64,000 nt of DNA, taken from Brachypterus glaber (lineage: Eukaryota; Arthropoda; Insecta; Coleoptera; Kateretidae). A program made the position numbers and the translations under genes. Below, piece after piece: positions 21,624 to 32,600 of the stretch. The notes beneath the pieces were generated by a model, which had not been told where the DNA came from, did no database searches, and saw only the letters and a list, made by a program, of their open reading frames with translations. Where the stretch lies: assembly GCA_958510825.1 (NCBI GenBank), contig OY294046.1, positions 74,099,808-74,163,807 of the forward strand, given 5' to 3'. Each line of letters starts with the position of its first letter. Within the stretch, counting starts at the first letter, position 1.

Positions 21624-24600
21624 TGAACAAGATAGTGTTGAATACCATTAAACAACATTGTCTTGATAGGATACGGATGATAGTGATTGTTAAAAAATCA
21701 CTAGTGAGGCGAGCGAGAACCTTCGAGGAAAACAAACAGTTTCGAGAGAAACCTTCTCGCCTATTTCAACCGCCTCAACAGGTTGTCAAAAATCCACCGA
21801 CCGTCGATCAAGTTGAAAACTTCTGGAGGGAAATTTATGAAGAAGTTCATCCGCTCAACCGAGATACTCCAGCGCTGGCACTGTTTGAAACATACTGCAG
21901 ACCGTTTCAACAGCCAGTTGCAGAACCAGATGCACCAAATCAACAAATCACGACGGAAGAAGTTCGGATAGCCCTTGAGGGTTCAAAGAACTTTGTGGCT
22001 CCTGGCCCAGATGGAATAATCAACTTCTGGTGGAAGAAGTTTCCCTCAACCCACCAGCATTTAGCACGAATTTTTAACTCGTGGCTAAATGGGGCCTATT
22101 CCTGATTGGTTTGTTGAAGGTGGTACAGTGCTCATCCCGAAGACCGCAGATTTGTCCATGCCAAAAAAATACAGGCCGATAACGTGCTTAAACGCGTGCT
22201 ATAAGTTGTTTACACGCATCTTATACATGCGAGTACTCCATGCGGCTGATGCAGTATTCCAGTCCATAAATGAGCAACGAGGGTCTAAGAGAGGTGTTGC
22301 AGGCCGTAAGGAGAACCTGCTGATAGATAAATGTATCACACAGGACTCCATACAGTATAAGCGAAACCTCTCAATGGCCTGGGTCGACTACCGCAAGGCA
22401 TTCGACACTACACCACATGAGCTAATCATTTTCTTGCTCAGATGCCTTGGGGTACCAGACCCTATAGTGAGATGCATAGAACAACTCTTGCCACTCTGGA
22501 AGACACGCTTTACCATATCTTGCGGTAATGGCAAAGTCAAGACAGGGTTGGTGACACTCAGAAGAGGTGTGTTTCAGGGAGACTCCCTCAGTGCTCTTCT
22601 GTTTTGCATCTCACTACTCCCGTTATCCGTTGCTCTCAGGAATACTCGTGGATACAGTTGCGGCACACCCGGTAATAGGAGGCATAAGGTCACCCATTTA
22701 TTTTATATGGATGACTTAAAACTTTATTTATTTATTTATTTATTTATTTATTTTACAACTTAACAGGACATACGTCCCTTTTACAAAGTTGTTATAATAA
22801 ACTATGAAGTAATATAAATACAATAGAGACTTATATAAAAAAGAAAGAAAAAAACAAGATTTGCATAAAATATTAATACTTAATTATATGAGAAAATATG
22901 ATTTATAATTCTACAGCATAACAAACAGATCTTAAGGAATTAATATTTGTAAAAAATAAATCTAGAACACTTCCAATGCGTTCGTAATTGGAACACATGA
23001 TATATAAAGGCGAAAACATTAGAATATTGGTACGAGGTGTTTTTAGGTAAAATAAAGTTCTATTCCTAGTACTAACGGATGGAACGTGAAATTTGAGTTT
23101 ATTTAATAAGTATGGACAGTCAATAATATTATGAAGTAATTTATACAAAAACGCTACACTATAAAAACGGTGTGAAGCCATATTTACAAAACCAAATCTC
23201 TGCAGTAAACTTTTGGTAGGAGTATTAAGCGCAGGGTACTCATTATATGTTTTTAGGTGCAGATACTTTAAAAACCTTTTCTGAACCTTCTCAATGCTGT
23301 TTCTGTGAATTTCATGTTTAGGGTTTCAAATAACTGCACCATAGTCCAACTTGGACCTAACGAAACGAATGCCTCTGGAGAGAAAGATCTCAACCAACTC
23401 CTAAGGGAGTGCAGGAGTACACACGCGCTGTCGGCATGGAATTTGGCATGGATAAATGTGCACTGGTGCATCTCAAGTGAGGGCGATCAATAGACTTCGG
23501 CAAGGACGCGCAGCTTGTGGACGGAAGCATCCTACATCATTTGGATGCCGGAGAGACGTACACCTACCTGGGGGTAGAACAGCGACACACCCAGGAAGTA
23601 AGAACAGTTAAAGATGCTCTCCGCAGCAAGTACATACATCGGCTCAGACAAATCTGGTCATCAGAATTGTATGGAATAAACAAGGTGTCTGCCACAAATA
23701 TGCTTGCTGTTCCGATCCTACTTTACTCATTCGGAGTTATTAAGTGGACAGTAAATGAGCTGCGCCAACTCGACGTAAGTACTCGCAAGCTTATGTACCT
23801 CTATAGAAGCTTGCATCCAAGATCGTCCGTTCCACGACTGTACCTTCCACGAAATCAAGGTGGTCGTGGACTCTTAGGTTTGGAGTATCTCCACAATAGA
23901 GTGGTTTTGGATACAGCCTGTAAAATCATTAGGAGCAGAGATCCCCTGCTACGCTTGGTCCATGACCATGAAGTAGCAGGTGCTGGAGCCTTTATCTTTA
24001 GGGCGGCCACGAGAGCAGTCGATGAACTTGGTCTCATTTTCGACACTGAAAGGGAAACCCAAAACTCGATAACCGAGTTGGGTCCCGTTCAGTTAAAAGC
24101 CCACATAAAATCTACCGAGCATTCGATGCTCATACAGTTACATATGGATAAGCCAATGCATGGAATCTTCTTTAAGACCATAGAAGACCTTGGCTTATCC
24201 AAAAAACTGACTTTTGCTTTTTTGAGGTCAGGTGGGCTGAAGTCGGAGACCGAGGGATTCATTATTGCTTGCCAAGATGGCGTTTTTAACACATTGGTCT
24301 ACCGAAGCCGCGTTATGGGTTTACAGGTACCTAATATCAACTGCAGGGCCTGTCGGAAAGAGCCAGAGACCATTATGCATTTGCTATCAGCATGTTCAAC
24401 ATATGCGGTCTCGGCATACATCCGTAGACATAACGCGGCCTTACGAGTGCTGTACTTCTTTCTGAGGCACTCGTATGGGTTAGACGAAACGCCAGTGCCG
24501 CCCTATGCTCCAGCAGATATTGAGTCCGTGGTGGAGAATGATGGTTGTCGCATTTATTGGAACTATTCATTCCCCACCCTAAGGCAAATACGTGCCAATA

Positions 24601-25037
24601 AGCCAGATATTGTTTTCTCCTCGATCATAAATCCAAAACAATGTTCGTTATCGAATTTTCGTCCCCAGCCGAGAAGAACATTGTTTTGAAGAAGGAGAAT
24701 AAACGGACAAAATATCAGGATTTATTATTTCAGCTCCACAGACTGTATCCAGACCACACTATAAAGTTGGTGGTGTTAATTATAGGATCCCTCGGTGGTT
24801 CAAACGGTAGCTTTCTCTCTGCTTTAAAGACCATACCGGCATGTCGCGATTCGGCTGAGACCTTAGCCGATCGCATGCAAAAAGCAGTTATCCTTGGGTC
24901 CCTATACTTACTCAGAGCACATGAGAATCGATCCCAGTAGCTGCTTAATCCATGGATGTGGAGAGCAGCTGCTGGTCTTTCCCAGCTCGTCGCCTCGTAG
25001 GTGTCGGAACGCGAGGTGGCCTGACTGGTATTTATTT
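21623..25037 (+). pseudogene. R4/Dong-like LINE, long copy, broken
   Basis: It encodes a reverse transcriptase and restriction-like endonuclease of the R2/R4 kind, lacking the N-terminal DNA-binding part. Visible in order: TVDQVENFWREIYEE; FVAPGPDG; GGTVLIPKTADLSMPKKYRP; DYRKAFDTTPHE; GVFQGDSLSALLFCISLLPLS; YMDD (about 22704); then, after a nested LINE, TYLGVEQRHTQEVRTVKDAL, the zinc-knuckle-like CRACRKEPETIMHLLSAC with RRHN, and NKPDIVF of the nuclease, followed in another frame by MFVIEFSSPAEKN to the stop at about 24940. Breaks: frameshift near 22089, nested LINE at 22728-23369, a stop and frameshift between 23400 and 23516, frameshift near 24630. It ends in (TAA)n at 25038-25061. Inactive. 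Confidence 0.85.
22728..23369 (-). mobile_element. LINE nested in the Dong-like copy
   Basis: On the minus strand the segment reads RFVRSKLDYGAVIWNP, then about 90 codons ending SLRSVCYAVEL (stop near 22903), and ends in a (AAATA)n tail at about 22728-22756. The C-terminal region resembles that of the LINE at 5345 (RTNIL..SP.YIMC.N). It separates two parts of the host element: the reading DLKLY at 22727 continues with ASGEKDLNQ from 23370. No clear TSD. Confidence 0.85.
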
Positions 25038-25061
25038 AAATAATAATAATAATAATAATAC
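25038..25061 (+). repeat. (TAA)n tail
   Basis: Short TAA tract ending the long Dong-like copy. Confidence 0.85.
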
Positions 25062-25135
25062 ATTTATTGATTCTAAAAAGAATTTTACAATTCTTATATC
25101 AAGGGTTTCATCATTACTCGAAAATAATCTTAAAT

Positions 25136-25382
25136 CAACGAACTAATAACTCTTCTCTCTAGAATAGGCATTTCATTCGTTAAAACTGACAAAAACGTCG
25201 GCAACATAAACATTCGTAACCTCACATCTTTGTTCTAACAGAGACAACAATACCAGTTACTGGTAATTGTTATTGGTCAGGCCTGAATATACCTACTATT
25301 TGTTTACAAACAAACCGAGATGTTGGCGATACTTTATTTTAACGGTATGCGTATACTAGAAAGAAGAGTTATTAGTTCGTTG
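25136..25382. mobile_element. hAT-type MITE family 2, copy 2
   Basis: CAACGAACTAATAACTCTTC at the left with inverted partner ending GTTCGTTG. The perfect duplication TCTTAAAT lies at 25128-25135 and 25383-25390. Confidence 0.9.
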
Positions 25383-25619
25383 TCTTAAATACAAAATGAG
25401 TCATTTTAACTGTCATGATGTACCGCAATTTTATTTTAGTTTTTTTTAGTTTTAAAGTGTTTGTAATTGTCCTTATTGCTCTTAATGTATAATAAAACAA
25501 CTATATTTTACCTTGCTGCATCCTGTAAGGCATTGACAATGCCAGCCCTGTGATGGAATAAAAAATTCCGAAAGCGCTTGGCAGATATTTATACGTTTTT
25601 TCAATAAAACTATACCTAA

Positions 25620-26365
25620 ACTAGATGAAATGCTGCAAGCACCCTGTCAAAACATCGGCACTATTGTACACTAGAGCCATCTAGTTTGCAAGATTCAAAC
25701 TAGGTGTTTTGTATGATTTTAAATTATGTATATTTAAAACATTATATTCTAGCAAAAAACTGTATATAACATTTTTTATAGGGCTTAAAAAGAGCTTTAA
25801 TTTAAAATATAATTTTTTGAAATCGGGTTATAAATATGTGAGATATGCTAAAAAAACCTTTTACTGCTTTAAACTTCAATATCTCGAAAAAAATGCGTTT
25901 TAGGAAACGTTGTTTATAACATTTTTTGACCAATTAAAAATTATCTTTTATATAAGTGCTAAATTAACCGAATTGGTAGTTTATTGGTAGTTTAAATACA
26001 TCACAGAGTCATGAACACAATACAATACAATACAATAATAATTACTTTAATTATAAACAAAAAACGCTAAAAATAGGAGTTTTACCCTATTTTTACCGCC
26101 TTACCCCCAAAATCTAATCAGCTCTTCGGAATACGATAAGAAACAATATGCAAAAAACCGCAAGTCGATATCTCATGTAGAAATGGAGTTAGAGAGTTTA
26201 CACCCAGACAGACAGACAGACAGACAGACGGACGCAACATTTTTTTTACTGATTTCGACTCAGAATGGTCTAAAACGTCGAGAAATGTAAAAAAAGTGGT
26301 CAAAGATTTTGACTTTTCGGCGAAGATTTCAATACATCGGCACTCAGTACTAAGTGCCGATGTAA
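25620..26365 (+). mobile_element. Helentron/HINE-like repeat, copy 2 (near full length)
   Basis: Start ACTAGATGAAATGCTGCAAG, subterminal CATCGGCACTATTG, (GACA)n tract at about 26202-26231, and a 3' hairpin ACATCGGCACT...AGTGCCGATGT ending at 26364. Subterminal inverted motif, internal tetranucleotide tract and terminal hairpin are the HINE layout. A small insert near 25970-26040 holds ACAAT repeats. Confidence 0.8.
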
Positions 26366-26679
26366 TACAAAAAATATTGTTTATTCCCATATGACTTGAG
26401 GTTTAGAATAAATTACTAATGTAATATAGCTATATTAGTAAATGACCCAAAAACACTTTTATTGTAAAAGCAGGTTCAAAATAATTAATAATTTGCATTT
26501 AATAAGCATATTGCTATAAGGCATATGTTATATTTTTTTACTTATTTTAACATGATAATTATAGGCATTGATATTGCAATATACCGGGTGCAACAAGATC
26601 ATGGTGCACCTCCTTTTTTATTTTAAAAGAGATTTTAAATTTTGAGCGTCTCTTTTGTTTGTTGGAGGTCTACATATTA

Positions 26680-27267
26680 TAAAACCATCAACAGTAAAAT
26701 CTAAAGTGCTCGTTTTCGGAAGATAATGGACTTTATTCCTCAGAAATGATAATAGTATATTATTCAATTAATGTATAATGAGGGTGAATTTTGGGACACG
26801 AGCCGATAGGCGAGTGGCCTAATCACCCGAATAATTAATAGCTATTATATGCGAGTAGGATAATATACTTTATCCACGGCCGTTTTAAAGTTTAAATGGT
26901 TTATTTTTACAGACCCGTGATTAATAGGCCTATTAATCACGGCCGTGGATAATAGTATATTATTCAACGTGCGTATAATAATTGCTATCAATCAATGAGG
27001 GTGAATTTTGGGACACGAGCCGAAAGACGAGTGACCTACGCGTGTAGAATTCTATACTTTATCCACGGTCGTTTTAAATTTTAAACGGTTTATTTTAACA
27101 GACCCGTGATTAATAGGGCTATTAATCACGGCCGTGAATAAATGAATTTTTCTATTCTATTCTATAAGATAAAGAAATATTAAGTCGATTATGGTCATTT
27201 TTGGAGAATAAAGTCCATTAACTTCCGAAACCGAGCACCTCAGATTTTACTGTTGATGGTTTTATAA
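26680..27267. mobile_element. MITE with duplicated core
   Basis: AAAACCATCAACAGTAAAAT (26680) is mirrored at about 27248-27267. The core is duplicated: GAGGGTGAATTTTGGGACAC at about 26780 and 26998, each followed by a palindrome around CCGTGATTAATAG. Left of it, 26582-26600 carries a TACCGGGTG end of another family. Confidence 0.75.
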
Positions 27268-27878
27268 TGTTGAGACATTTTACTTACAGGATTAACTCTT
27301 GGTTTGCGTTGGCAATGCTCTTGAACTTAATGTCTATTCAAGAAAAGTATGTTCACTGACGAGAAAAATAATTTTGATGTTGTTTTGCTTCCCCATTTTG
27401 AAAATTTTCAAAATTTCGGAATACCTTGTATTCGTGCAAAAATTTTCAAAATTTTTTTTTGCGTATTTTTGCGTTTTATGACGTTTTATGTCGATATAAA
27501 TCAATTTCAAAAAAAAAATAGAGACTTGAAATTTGGTATACAGGTATGTTACCAAAAGGTCTCGCTCGGGATTGTTTTTGGTGGACATTGGGGTGCGGCA
27601 AGGGGGGCAAATGGGCAAAAATACATTTTTTTAGAAAAAATTGATTATTGCTATATAGGGGTTTTTGAGGTTCCTGAAATTGAATCTGATAATAAAAATT
27701 TTTTAACTCCACCCCCAAGGTGGTGAGGGGGTAAATATTTTGAAATATTTTCAATATTTTCCTCAAAATTGGTATATAGTGGCTTTTCGGGTTGACGAAT
27801 TTGAATCTGATAATAATTTTTTTCTATAAAGAACTTTCACTTTCGGGTTTAGACCGTGTTAATGGATTTTTACTTTCC

Positions 27879-27914
27879 GACGTTTCGTCTCTTACTACTA
27901 GAGACATCTTCAGG
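27879..27914 (-). ncRNA. Hammerhead-like motif (minus)
   Basis: Same CTGAAGA - GTCTCT/AGAGAC - GAAAC - GTC order as at 20316, read on the minus strand. Confidence 0.55.
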
Positions 27915-27948
27915 GATTAATCTGAAACAGTTTCAGTTTCAGATTAAT

Positions 27949-27985
27949 CCCTGAAGATGTCTCTAGTAGTAAGAGACGAAACGTC
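27949..27985 (+). ncRNA. Hammerhead-like motif (plus)
   Basis: Mirror of the preceding motif: CTGAAGA at 27951, GAAAC at 27978-27982, GTC next. Confidence 0.55.
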
Positions 27986-28445
27986 GGAAAGTAAAAATCC
28001 ATTAACACGGTCTAAACCCGAAAGTGAAAGTTCTTTATATCTTAATGGCCGTGAAAGCTTAAAATCTAAATTTTTTTTCTAATTTCACCCTCTGAGGGGT
28101 GGGAGGTAGTTTTTGTGAAAACTGGTATATTGGGGTTTTTGAGGTTTCTGAAAGTGAATCTGATAATAAAAAAATTCTAACTCCACCCCCTGAGGGGCGG
28201 GGGGTAGTTTTCGTTAAAATTGGTGTATTGGGGTTTTTCAGGTTGCTGAAAGTGAATCTGATAATACAAAAAATATACCTCCACCCCTTGAGGGGCAGGG
28301 GTAGTTTTCTTGAAAAATGATATATTGGGGTTTTTGAGGTCGCTGAAACTGATACTTATAATAACTTTTTTTTAATTTGAGGGTAGTTTTTGTGGAAATT
28401 GATATATTTTTAAGCTAAAATTAAATCTAATAATAAAAAATCTAT

Positions 28446-28694
28446 TTTAGAGGTGTAAAATGGGAAAGCTCTTTTACTGGGCAGTGTATTTTTTTTGTGG
28501 AACTGTACCTATTGTATTCTAAATAAATCAGATAATAATTCATATTACATATTACATGAATCATGTAAAATTACCAATGTTTATACAGTTTATTCAATAT
28601 CAGCCAACTAGTAATTTAGAGAGGCTTAAAAGGAAATTATTAGCATTAAAACGATAGCAATCAATTTATGGATAACAATATAGAAAATTACAAG
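28446..28694. other. Left flank of the BEL insertion
   Basis: AT-rich. The last five bases, ACAAG (28690-28694), are the left target duplication. Confidence 0.6.
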
Positions 28695-29109
28695 TGTTTG
28701 ATTTTCATTTTTTTACTATTTTTAATATTTTTATTTTTAATACTTTTATAATTTGTACAAATCAAATTATATTTAAACTTTAAAATTCCGCGCTTCATTT
28801 TGTGACATTTTTACATTTTGCTGCGCAACCGCAGAAACAGACAGTTCAGTATAGAATTCAAAAACATGGAAACGTGTTAAAATCGCTCCGCTTAAAATTA
28901 GTTCGTTTTTTGACATAATCTCCGCTATTTGTTATTATTTTATAAACATTTTGTGCATCGTGAGACACCAGACTGGAAACCACATCAAGGGTACCCTTGG
29001 ATCAAGAAAAACTGAAGAAAAAGGTCAGTGCTATTTTTTGTAATGAACATATTCTATTCGTGCTTTTTTTGTGAAAAATAGATTTAATAGAGCAGTCCCG
29101 CGTGCTCCA
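28695..29109 (+). repeat. 5' LTR of the BEL element
   Basis: Begins TGTTTGATTTTC and ends CGCGTGCTCCA. 415 bp, with no difference from the 3' LTR that I could find. Confidence 0.95.
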
Positions 29110-29111
29110 TT

Positions 29112-29131
29112 TGGTCCTTCGAGCCGGATTT
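29112..29131 (+). other. Primer binding site, tRNA-Tyr
   Basis: TGGTCCTTCGAGCCGGATTT lies two bases after the LTR. It is complementary to the 3' end (…TCGAAGGA-CCA) expected of insect tRNA-Tyr. Confidence 0.85.
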
Positions 29132-29640
29132 ATCCGTGATCTAGCATCTTCTATTCTTAAAATTTGTCTATTTTCTCCAAAAATTGAATTTAAAATAGTC
29201 ACTTTAGTATATGTCTGTCTCTCTCTTCACCATTCATTTTGCATACGTCTGCCTCACCTTGTACGTGCTATTTTAGCTTCTTTGTCTAACACATATAGCT
29301 CTGTATACGCTATCTTACTCGCACAATTTCAATTTTATTTTGGTGTGATTTAAAAAAATTACACAAAAAACCACACGCGTTTGCTTTAATTCAAACAAGA
29401 CAACCTGCTCAGCTGATTGACATGGGCGTACCTTTCATTATTATTAATTTGTTTAAAACATTCTATTTTTGTTAAGCATACAATTATTCGCACCGCATAT
29501 TTTGTATTATACAAAATTCATATTTTTGTTTTAGTTTGTATGCTCCGCTCCGTTTTTTAACAGGTTAATAATCGCTTTGGGTTGAATTTTTTATTTTTTT
29601 TTTCTTTTACTTTTGACTTTCATTGTTTTTTTGTCGCACT

Positions 29641-32600
29641 ATGCCCAATCCTGAAAATCCAGATCAGGGAAATGCAGCTCCTGCTGCTCGCTCTGTTTCA
29701 CTCATACAGCGAGATGCTGCAATGCACCGCATGCGCACGCACTTAAATCTCGCAAATCGTGCAGTACATGACGATTCGCTTCAGGGTCGCTTGCGGGGCA
29801 TTTCTCGTGATTTGGATAATATTAAAAAGGAATTTCAAAAGGCACATAATGCTGTAATTAATAGAATGACAGATCCAGATGTTGATTTGAATCCACAGTA
29901 CGATATTCAGAACCAGTTTGATGAAGCCTTTTATTCAGTTAAAGCCATCTGCGCTACGCTATTTGAAGATCGTCCTATGGGTCCTGTGGGTCCTGTCGCT
30001 CCCGCTCAATCCCATCCTAATGTCCGTCTTCCGCAACTCTCGCTTAATAATTTTGATGGAAAAATTAAAGATTTTCCTACATACATAGACCTTTTCAATT
30101 CGCTTATACACTGGAACGAATCCCTCAACAGTGTGGAAAAGTTCTCGTACATGCTTTCATCACTTAAGGGTGACGCTTTGTCCCACATAAGGTCATTGGC
30201 TCTTACCAACAACAATTATCAGATTGCTTATGACATGCTTGTTGAAAGGTATTCGAACAGAAGGGCTCAAGCCTCTAATTGTTGGAAAACCATAGAGTCA
30301 TGCCCTAAACTCACCTCCGAATCTGCCTCAGGTCTACGTAATTTATTAGACGTTTTTTCTGAAAATTTAGAGTCTCTTAAAACTTTAAAGCTGCCAGTAA
30401 GGCACTGGGATTTCATACTTTTTCACATGTTAATTAAACGGCTTGACTCCTCAACTATAAAACGTTTTGAATTACAAAACGCTTCAAATGAAATTCCTAA
30501 GTATTCCAAATTAAAAGATTTCTTAGAAAAACAGTGTACCGCATTAGAAACTGTCGCTTATTCTACCTCGCGTGAAAATACGACTCAGAAACCGCCCATT
30601 AAATATGAAGCTAAGTTTAGCAAACCGCAAACCGCTAATTTCTTTGTAAATACGAATAATTCGCCAAAATGCCCTTGTGGGAGTTTTGATCATAATATTT
30701 ATAAATGTCAAACTTTTCATAATAGAAGTCCTCAGGATAGATATCAATTTGTAAAACAGCATAATTTATGTGTGAATTGCTTATCTACCCAACATACATT
30801 TAAATTTTGTAAAAGTAACTCAACTTGTTTTGTTTGTCGTAAGAGACATCACAGTTTAATTCACTTCAATGAGACGCCAATGAACAACGTTGAGGGTGGA
30901 CGCACCGCAAAGGCCGAGTGTCCCGGCAGGCAACTCGATGATGACCCTGCTCGCTATATCGCACCGTCCAGTCAATCTAGAGCATTTAATGGAAAAAATA
31001 ATTCAAATTCTACAAATACTTTATTGCCCACAGCTATAGTTGAATTAAAAGATTGTAAAGGGACTTTCCACCCAATTCGTGTTCTTTTGGATTCAGGATC
31101 GCAAACTAGTTTCATTACTTCAGAATGTTCTACTCGGTTAGGCCTTGCAAAAGGTCATTGTACTCAGTCTATTTATGGTATTAGTAACACGTCAACTACC
31201 ACTGAAGGTATGATCGAGACAACACTGCGCTCTATGATTTATCCTGAATATTCTTTTGATTTAACGGCCTTAATTGTAAATAAAATAGCCGATTCAATGC
31301 CTAATGAATTTATTTACACCGATAACTATTATCATATTAAAAACTTATGTCTTGCCGACAAAGAGTTTTTCCGCCCCGCTAAAGTTGACGGCCTTATAGG
31401 CTCAGACTTACTTCCGCATCTTTTGACAGGCTCCGTCATTCATGATGACAGCCGTCAGTTACCTACTGCCGTTCATACCGTAGTAGGTTGGATTTTAATG
31501 GGAAATACTTCATTAAATAACGCTAAAAAACATAACTCTAAGATTAATCAATTTTTTACCGCTACTAACGCTTCTGATTCGCTTGATGATATTTTGAAAA
31601 ATTTCTGGACCTTGGAGGAGGCTCCTAAAACGCCGCTCACATTTTCACCGGATGAATTACTGTGTGAAAAAATATTTACCGATACGCTCGCTCGTGACCC
31701 TTCGGGAAAGTACATAGTACACTTGCCCTTTCGCGATACTACCCCAAAGGTCTTTGGGGATTCCCGCAATATTGCTATTCGCCGCTTTTTATCTCTAGAA
31801 CGCCGCTTAGTCAATGATAAATTACTCTATGACGATTACATCGCCTTTATGAAAGATTATGTTGATACTGGACATATGTCCTTAGTTGAAAAATGCACTG
31901 ATAATGACTGTTATTTCATACCGCATCATGGGGTAAGACAGAATTTAAAGTTGCGCGTGGTCTTTGATGGCTCCGCTAAGAACTCTGAAGGGCTTTCCCT
32001 AAATTGTACGCTTTTGCCTGGACCAAAACTGCAAAACGATATCGCTTCTTTATTGTTGAAATTTCGGGCCTTTACATACGTATTTTCCACTGACGTGAAA
32101 CAAATGTTTAGAAACATATTGATTACGCCAGAACACCGCAAATTTCAGCGTATTCTATGGAGATCTTCGCCAAGGGATCCCATTCGTGAATATCAACTAA
32201 ATACGGTAACTTACGGGCTGACCTCTAGTCCATATCTTGCTAATCGCACTATACAGCAACTTTGTATCGACGAGCAGTCAAATTTTCCGCAAGTGTGCGA
32301 GTCATTACCAAAACATATCTATGTGGACGACGCCGCGTTTGGTGCGAACACAATTAAAGGTACCCTTTTGCTACAGTCGCAACTTATCTCGTTGTTTACA
32401 AAAGGTGGGTTTACTCTACACAAATGGGCTGCTAATCACCCTGCATTATTAAATAATATTCCTCCCGCACTCCGCTCACAAGATCCGCTTTCTTTTGACG
32501 ACACGCAAAGTATTATAAAAATTCTAGGCCTTATTTGGCTCCCCAATACGGATTGCTTCTCTTACAAAATTAAACCACTAGATAAACCGTGTACAAAACG

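Larger units (their letters stand above)
27826..28068. mobile_element. Penelope-like terminal repeats, head-to-head
   Basis: Two copies of the element's 3' terminal repeat face each other around about 27932, making a long palindrome. AATTTTTTTCTA-like flanks at 27815-27826 and 28069-28081 are the likely target duplication. Each half holds a hammerhead-like motif: minus strand 27879-27914, plus strand 27949-27985. Confidence 0.85.
27530..28445 (+). repeat. ~115-bp minisatellite, about 6 diverged units
   Basis: Units carry GGGGTTTTTGAGGTT, GAATCTGATAATAA and CCACCCCCTGAGGGG blocks (27655, 27770, 28130, 28230, 28325 and degenerate ones). The array is interrupted by a Penelope insertion (27826-28068). 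Confidence 0.8.

Noticed and set aside
29623..29640. Upstream TTG as start of the BEL polyprotein
   Set aside because: An ATG follows six codons later in the same frame, and TTG starts are not expected in insect nuclear genes.
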